Below are positions 59,260-64,000 of a stretch of 64,000 nucleotides of DNA, in pieces. Below the pieces are notes generated by a model. That model did not search any database. It worked only from the letters and a program-made list of their open reading frames with translations, and was not told the DNA's origin. Source of the stretch: Prochlorococcus sp. AG-347-L20 (GTDB taxonomy: Bacteria; Cyanobacteriota; Cyanobacteriia; PCC-6307; Cyanobiaceae). Made by a program: the position numbers and the translations under genes. The stretch covers positions 53,099 to 117,098 of the forward strand of contig QCCP01000004.1 in assembly GCA_003281225.1 (NCBI GenBank), given 5' to 3'. Within the stretch, counting starts at the first letter, position 1. Every line of letters begins with the position of its first letter.

Positions 59260-60720
59260 ATGACCACTGCTTTGCAAACGCCTCAAAGGCGCTCTAGGTC
59301 CAAATTACAAGATGCAAGTCTTGTTAATGGACCTATGCTCCTTTTGAGGAGTATTCGAGGATTTAGTTCAAACCGCTCAATGTTGTGGCTTGCAACTGTT
59401 CCCCTAGCTTTGTTTGGTTTAGGTATTTTTAATCTTTCAGCTCATGCAGCTGATTTACCTGAGTTGAATGCAGCTTTTCTTGCTAACAATTTATGGCTTT
59501 TGATCGCTACTATTTTGGTGATCTTCATGAACGCCGGTTTCGCTATGGTTGAAGCAGGTATGTGTCGTTCTAAGAACGCAGTAAACATCCTTGCTAAAAA
59601 CCTCTTTGTATTTGCTCTAGCTGTGACTTCTTATTGGTTTATCGGCTATTCATTAATGTACGGAGGAAGTGTTGCTGACGGATGGCTTTACTTTGGAGGC
59701 TTATTTTTTGATCCAACAGTTACCGCTGATATGGTTACTGATGCTGGATTAGTCCCAACTGTTGATTTCTTGTTCCAGTCTGCATTCGCAGGAACTGCGG
59801 CAACTATCGTTTCCGGTCTTGTTGCTGAAAGAGTTAAATTTGGAGAATTTGTTGTTTTTGCTGTTGTATTAACTGCATTTATATATCCAATTGCTGGTAG
59901 CTGGAAATGGAATGGTGGTTGGCTTGATTCTTTAGGTTTTGTAGACTTTGCTGGTTCTTCAATTGTTCACTCAGTTGGAGCATGGGCGGGTCTTGTAGGA
60001 GCTATGCTTCTTGGACCAAGAATTGGCAAATACTCTGATGGGAAACCACAAGCTATGCCTGGACACAATATGGCTATAGCTACTCTAGGTGCATTAGTCC
60101 TATGGATAGGTTGGTACGGATTTAACCCCGGTTCTCAACTTGCTATGGATCAATGGGTTCCATATGTTGCTGTAACAACTACTTTGGCAGCAGCAGCTGG
60201 AGCTATTGGTGCAACTATTGTTTCAACATTAACTTCTGGTAAGCCTGATCTTACAATGATAATTAACGGAATCCTTGCTGGTTTGGTTAGTATCACTGCT
60301 GGTTGTGGTGATATGACTCTTGCTGGAGCCTGGTTCGCAGGACTAGTGGGCGGAATAATCGTTGTATTTTCTGTTGCAGCACTTGATGCCGCTGAGATCG
60401 ATGATCCTGTAGGTGCATTCTCTGTTCACGGAGTTTGTGGTGTATGGGGTACTGTAGTTATCGGTCTTTGGGGTACAGCTGTTCAAGGTGATGGAGCAGG
60501 TATGGGATTGTTCAACGGAGGAGGTATTACTCTTCTTCTAGTTCAAGCTCTTGGTGCCGCGGCTTATGCTATTTGGACACTAGTTACTTGCTGGATTGCC
60601 TGGTCTGTAATTGGAGGATTATTCGGTGGAATCCGAGTATCTGAAGAGGAAGAGACTCAAGGCTTAGATATAGGAGAGCATGGAATGGAAGCATATCCAG
60701 ACTTTGCATCTGCTAAATAA
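59260..60720 (+). CDS. amt1: Ammonium transporter Amt
   Basis: Trimeric inner-membrane ammonium channel. The 486 residues carry a long N-terminal region with a signal-like helix (about 40-63, ending AHA), then eleven helices with NAGFAMVEAGMCRSKNAVNILAKN, FVDFAGSSIVHSVGAWAGL (the Asp and first pore His) and DPVGAFSVHGVCGVWGT (second pore His). Codon use is somewhat C-richer than average, fitting high expression. Controlled by the NtcA site upstream and ended by a strong terminator. Confidence 0.97.
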   Translation: MTTALQTPQRRSRSKLQDASLVNGPMLLLRSIRGFSSNRSMLWLATVPLALFGLGIFNLSAHAADLPELNAAFLANNLWLLIATILVIFMNAGFAMVEAGMCRSKNAVNILAKNLFVFALAVTSYWFIGYSLMYGGSVADGWLYFGGLFFDPTVTADMVTDAGLVPTVDFLFQSAFAGTAATIVSGLVAERVKFGEFVVFAVVLTAFIYPIAGSWKWNGGWLDSLGFVDFAGSSIVHSVGAWAGLVGAMLLGPRIGKYSDGKPQAMPGHNMAIATLGALVLWIGWYGFNPGSQLAMDQWVPYVAVTTTLAAAAGAIGATIVSTLTSGKPDLTMIINGILAGLVSITAGCGDMTLAGAWFAGLVGGIIVVFSVAALDAAEIDDPVGAFSVHGVCGVWGTVVIGLWGTAVQGDGAGMGLFNGGGITLLLVQALGAAAYAIWTLVTCWIAWSVIGGLFGGIRVSEEEETQGLDIGEHGMEAYPDFASAK

Positions 60721-60740
60721 TCTAACTGAAAATTGATTTA

Positions 60741-60773
60741 AGAAACCTGACTTATGTCAGGTTTCTTTTTTTT
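60741..60773 (+). terminator. amt1 intrinsic terminator
   Basis: AGAAACCTGAC (60741-60751), loop TTAT, GTCAGGTTTCT (60756-60766): perfect 11-bp stem followed by a T-run, 20 bases after the amt1 stop. Confidence 0.95.
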
Positions 60774-60808
60774 ACGAAAAATTATTTAAAACGTTGTAAT
60801 ATAGAAAG

Positions 60809-62005
60809 ATGGATACTCAAGCTTTTAGAAGATCACTTCATCATTCTGATAGATATAATAGAAGGGGTTTCGACTCTCCAACAAAAAGAGCTCAAGCGTT
60901 AGAAGAAGCTTACCAAAGTGATTTGATAAGTTCTATTAGGGATAATGGTTTTACTTATACTAAAGGCAGACTAAATATTAAGTTGGCAAAAGCCTTTGGT
61001 TTCTGTTGGGGAGTTGAAAGAGCTGTAGCAATGGCTTATGAAACTAGAAGACATTACCCTAATGAGAATATTTGGATAACAAACGAAATAATTCATAATC
61101 CCTCGGTTAATGATCATTTAAGAAAAATGAATGTGAAATTCATTTCAGCTAAAAATGGAATTAAAGATTTTTCTCTAGTTTCTAATGGGGATGTTGTTAT
61201 ACTCCCTGCTTTCGGAGCTACTGTTCAAGAAATGAAACTTTTGCATGAGAAAGGTTGTCATATTATTGATACAACTTGTCCATGGGTTTCTAAGGTTTGG
61301 CATACAGTTGAAAAACATAAAAAACATGTTTTCACATCTATTATTCATGGAAAATTTAAACATGAAGAGACTCTCGCTACGAGTTCATTCGCAGGTAAAT
61401 ATTTAGTTGTACTTGATTTAGAAGAAGCTAACTACGTTTCTGAATATATTCTGGGGAAAGGTAATAGAAATGAGTTTATGAACAAATTTGCTAAAGCTTG
61501 TTCTAATGGATTTGATCCTGATAAAGATTTAGATAGAGTGGGAGTTGCAAATCAGACAACTATGCTTAAGAGCGAGACTGAGGAAATTGGAAAAGTTTTT
61601 GAAAGGACGATGTTAAAAAAATTTGGACCAGAAAACTTAAATAGTCACTTTTTAGCTTTTAATACTATTTGTGATGCAACTGAAGAAAGACAAGATGCAA
61701 TGTTCTCTTTGGTTGATGAAGACCTAGATATTTTAGTAGTTATTGGAGGCTTCAATTCTTCCAATACTACTCACCTACAAGAAATAGCAATTACTAAAAA
61801 TATTTCTTCTTTTCATATTGATACTCCAGAGAGGATATCAGTTAAAGAAAATTCAATATTTCATAAACCACTAGGATCGGAATTAGAACTTAAGAATAAT
61901 TTTCTTCCTAGTGGAAAAATTAATGTTGGAATTACCTCAGGTGCATCCACTCCTGATAAGGTCGTTGCAGATGTTATTGAAAAGTTAATTGATATTGCTT
62001 CCTGA
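60809..62005 (+). CDS. ispH: 4-hydroxy-3-methylbut-2-enyl diphosphate reductase
   Basis: Last step of the MEP isoprenoid pathway, feeding carotenoids, phytol and quinones. Fe-S cysteines lie in [24 protein letters not shown] and [24 protein letters not shown] is also present. Its 398 residues include the extra N-terminal 50 residues and insertion found in cyanobacterial and plant IspH. Confidence 0.96.
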   Translation: MDTQAFRRSLHHSDRYNRRGFDSPTKRAQALEEAYQSDLISSIRDNGFTYTKGRLNIKLAKAFGFCWGVERAVAMAYETRRHYPNENIWITNEIIHNPSVNDHLRKMNVKFISAKNGIKDFSLVSNGDVVILPAFGATVQEMKLLHEKGCHIIDTTCPWVSKVWHTVEKHKKHVFTSIIHGKFKHEETLATSSFAGKYLVVLDLEEANYVSEYILGKGNRNEFMNKFAKACSNGFDPDKDLDRVGVANQTTMLKSETEEIGKVFERTMLKKFGPENLNSHFLAFNTICDATEERQDAMFSLVDEDLDILVVIGGFNSSNTTHLQEIAITKNISSFHIDTPERISVKENSIFHKPLGSELELKNNFLPSGKINVGITSGASTPDKVVADVIEKLIDIAS

Positions 62006-62108
62006 ATTTGTTACTCATTTATAAATTTGCTTAGTTTTTTTAATTTATTAGTCAGATAATTCCAAAAGATCTACTTTATTAACTAGAATAATGAAAACTT
62101 AATGAAGT

Positions 62109-62669
62109 ATGGAAGACAAAGCACAAACTAATCAGGTTCAAACTGCAAGTATGAATAGAACTAAAGCGCCCCAAAAAGTTGAAGTAGTAGTTGCCAATTC
62201 ATCTTCAGGGTCAGAGGTAAATATCCTTGGAGAATTGTCGATTTTTGTTTTAAGAATAGGTTTTTGTGCTTTGATGATCCATCACGGCCTTGAAAAACTT
62301 CAAGATCCGCAGGGTTTTGCTGAGTTTGTAGTTGGTAAGTACTTCCCATTTTTGCCAGGTGATCCTGTTATTTGGACTTTTGGAGCAGCAATTACTCAAT
62401 TAATATGCCCAGTAGGATTGGCTTTAGGGATTTTTGCTAGGCTTTCTTCTCTTGGTCTATTCTCCACCATGGCATTTGCAGTTTATTTTCATCTCCTTGA
62501 TACTGGACTAGAAGGTTTTCCTTTAGCAGTGGTTGAAGGTCATAATTATGCTTTCGAATTGTCTTTTATATATGGGGCTATTTCTCTCTACTTTCTATGT
62601 GCAGGTCCAGGTAGGCTATCTTTATTTAGAAAAACTAACAAGATTACATATTATCCAAAATCAACTTAA
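62109..62669 (+). CDS. DoxX-family membrane protein
   Basis: A 186-residue protein with a polar N-terminus (1-37) and four hydrophobic helices. FVLRIGFCALMIHHGLEKLQDPQGFAEFV and GLALGIFARLSSLGLFSTMAF match DoxX. Members are linked to quinone or redox functions, but the role here is unknown. It ends one base from the convergent purH stop. Confidence 0.85.
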   Translation: MEDKAQTNQVQTASMNRTKAPQKVEVVVANSSSGSEVNILGELSIFVLRIGFCALMIHHGLEKLQDPQGFAEFVVGKYFPFLPGDPVIWTFGAAITQLICPVGLALGIFARLSSLGLFSTMAFAVYFHLLDTGLEGFPLAVVEGHNYAFELSFIYGAISLYFLCAGPGRLSLFRKTNKITYYPKST

Positions 62670-62670
62670 T

Positions 62671-64000
62671 TTAATGTAAAAAGTGTCTTTTTTGAGTAAA
62701 TACCATTGAGATTCCTTTTGAATTGCACATATCAATACTTTCTTGGTCTCTAAGACTTCCTCCGGGTTGAATAATAGCTTTTATTCCATATTCATTTGCT
62801 AGTTCTACAGTATCTGCAAATGGGAAAAACCCATCGCTGGCCAAGACAGCATCAGAACTTAGCTTTCCAGCTGCTTTTAATGCAATTTTTGCTGCTCCTA
62901 CTCTATTCATTTGTCCAGCTCCAATGCCAATAGTTTGTTGGTCTTTTGCAATAACAATGGCATTAGATTTAACGTGTTTGCAAATTTTCCATGCAAAATT
63001 CAGATCTAAGTTAATATGATTACTCGGATTTTTATTAGTTACTGAAATCCAATTTTCAGTTTTTTCTTTACTATCGTCAGTATCTTGAACTAGTAATCCT
63101 CCCATTATTGATTTTATAGAATTTTGATTCTTTTTTGGAAGTTGATCTTTTGAAAACTTTAAAATTCTTAAATTCTTTTTAACTTTTAAAATTTCTAAAG
63201 CTTCCTCATCAAAAGATGGAGCGACGACACACTCTAAGAAAATATCTTTGAGGTGAATTGCGGTCTCACTATCAACATTTGAATTAAAAGCAACTATTCC
63301 ACCAAATGCACTAACAGAGTCGCATTCCAAAGCATTCAAAAATGCTTTAGAAGCTGAATTACTTATAGAGGCACCACAAGGATTATTGTGTTTTAAAATA
63401 ACAGAGGCAAACATGTCGGTTGTGAGTTCATCTTTTTCTGTGTAGCCAAATTCTAAAACTGTAGAAAGAGCTGACTCTAGATCTAATAGATTGTTATAAC
63501 TTAAGTCTTTTCCTTGTAATTGTTCTGCTGAGTTCCATCCAATGTTACTTAAACCGTACCAGAAAGCTTTTTGATGTGGATTCTCCCCATATCTTAAGGT
63601 TTTGATTAGTGGATAAGATTCAATATATTTGGAAGATTGTAAATCTCTTTCTTTTCTTATCCAATTAGATATTGCAGCGTCATAGTCTGCTGTATGTTGA
63701 AAAGCTTCAAGGGCTAATTTTGCTTTATATGAGTCTTTCAATTCACCTTTTTTACTTTCTTCAAGAAAATTTTGATACTGACTAGGATCTACTAAAACGG
63801 AAACATCTTTATGATTTTTAGCCGCAGAACGAATCATAGATGGACCTCCAATATCGATATTTTCAATAGCATCTTCCCATTTAGCTCCCTGATCTACAGT
63901 TTTTTTAAAAGGATATAAATTTACAACTACTAAGTCAATTAACTCAAGATTGTTAGCATCTATATCTTTTTTATGTTCCTCATCAGTTCTTTTAGCTAAT
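62671..64000 (-). CDS. purH: Bifunctional AICAR transformylase/IMP cyclohydrolase, 5' part missing at window edge
   Basis: Last two steps of purine synthesis. The frame runs in from the right edge: ELIDLVVVNLYPFKKTV and ENIDIGGPSMIRSAAKNH end the cyclohydrolase domain; the transformylase follows with LRYGENPHQKAFWY, ILKHNNPCGASIS, ECVVAPSFDEEALE, IGIGAGQMNRVGAAKIA and LASDGFFPFADTVE, ending AIIQPGGSLRDQESIDMCN...MVFTQKRHF. About 443 of about 515 residues are in the window; the start and the first part of the cyclohydrolase are outside. Confidence 0.97.
   Translation of the reverse strand, partial: LAKRTDEEHKKDIDANNLELIDLVVVNLYPFKKTVDQGAKWEDAIENIDIGGPSMIRSAAKNHKDVSVLVDPSQYQNFLEESKKGELKDSYKAKLALEAFQHTADYDAAISNWIRKERDLQSSKYIESYPLIKTLRYGENPHQKAFWYGLSNIGWNSAEQLQGKDLSYNNLLDLESALSTVLEFGYTEKDELTTDMFASVILKHNNPCGASISNSASKAFLNALECDSVSAFGGIVAFNSNVDSETAIHLKDIFLECVVAPSFDEEALEILKVKKNLRILKFSKDQLPKKNQNSIKSIMGGLLVQDTDDSKEKTENWISVTNKNPSNHINLDLNFAWKICKHVKSNAIVIAKDQQTIGIGAGQMNRVGAAKIALKAAGKLSSDAVLASDGFFPFADTVELANEYGIKAIIQPGGSLRDQESIDMCNSKGISMVFTQKRHFLH

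Overview
The window is a gene-dense, AT-rich stretch of a cyanobacterial chromosome, best explained as a high-light-adapted Prochlorococcus. Genes for photosystem II (psbA, psbO, psbH, psbN, psbI), CP12, the nitrogen regulator ntcA, an ammonium transporter, a BicA/SbtA/SbtB bicarbonate-uptake cluster and several small cyanobacteria-only families sit among core housekeeping genes with very short spacers. The order of the ribosomal-protein block, of gatC/crtR/tRNA-Leu/ileS and of psbH/psbN/psbI is what I recall from small Prochlorococcus genomes; I ran no database search. I see no insertion sequence, integrase, prophage, CRISPR array, rRNA or genomic-island signature.

Layout. 1-7,600 (minus strand): secE, nusG, rplK, rplA, an L10-type RNA leader, rplJ and rplL, then rnhA and the start-proximal part of pyrD, with a ClpB-family chaperone upstream. 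7,600-16,600: enolase, a UbiB-type kinase, an NTR-fold flavoprotein that looks like DDOR rather than thioredoxin reductase, the bicA-sbtA-sbtB operon, and hemB. 16,600-24,600: a glyoxalase-fold protein, mutS2, obg, cp12, a glutathione-transferase-like protein, an aspartoacylase-family hydrolase, a 42-codon gene absent from long-ORF lists, and psbA. 24,600-36,200: aroC, a KDPG-aldolase-like gene, ftsH, ATP sulfurylase, psbO, coaBC, pyrB, an apparently frameshifted mpg, gatC, crtR with no ordinary start codon, and tRNA-Leu. 36,200-49,300: ileS, trmB, glmM, txlA, a cobO-like/dcd/thyX cluster, ntcA, pth, and psbH facing psbN and psbI. 49,300-64,000: an LptD-like outer-membrane protein, glyA-cinA-leuC-leuD, tRNA-Arg, murJ, sfsA, amt1, ispH, a DoxX-family protein, and purH running off the right edge.

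How they fit together. Nitrogen control is visible in cis: ntcA and amt1 each carry a GT(A/T)-N8-TAC site 22-23 bases before a TAAATT box, so NtcA probably activates itself and ammonium uptake. Bicarbonate uptake (BicA, SbtA) sits with a PII-like sensor (SbtB). CP12, psbA, psbO, crtR, hemB and ftsH serve light harvesting, its repair and carbon fixation. The rest is translation, nucleotide, amino-acid and envelope metabolism.

I found no convincing new multi-gene system. The best leads are single-locus anomalies: the missing crtR start, the mpg frameshift, a corrinoid-adenosyltransferase homologue without its P-loop, the NTR-like protein without NADPH motifs, the small gene beside psbA, and three perfect inverted repeats in divergent promoter regions (clpB/eno, cobO-like/ntcA, psbH/psbN).
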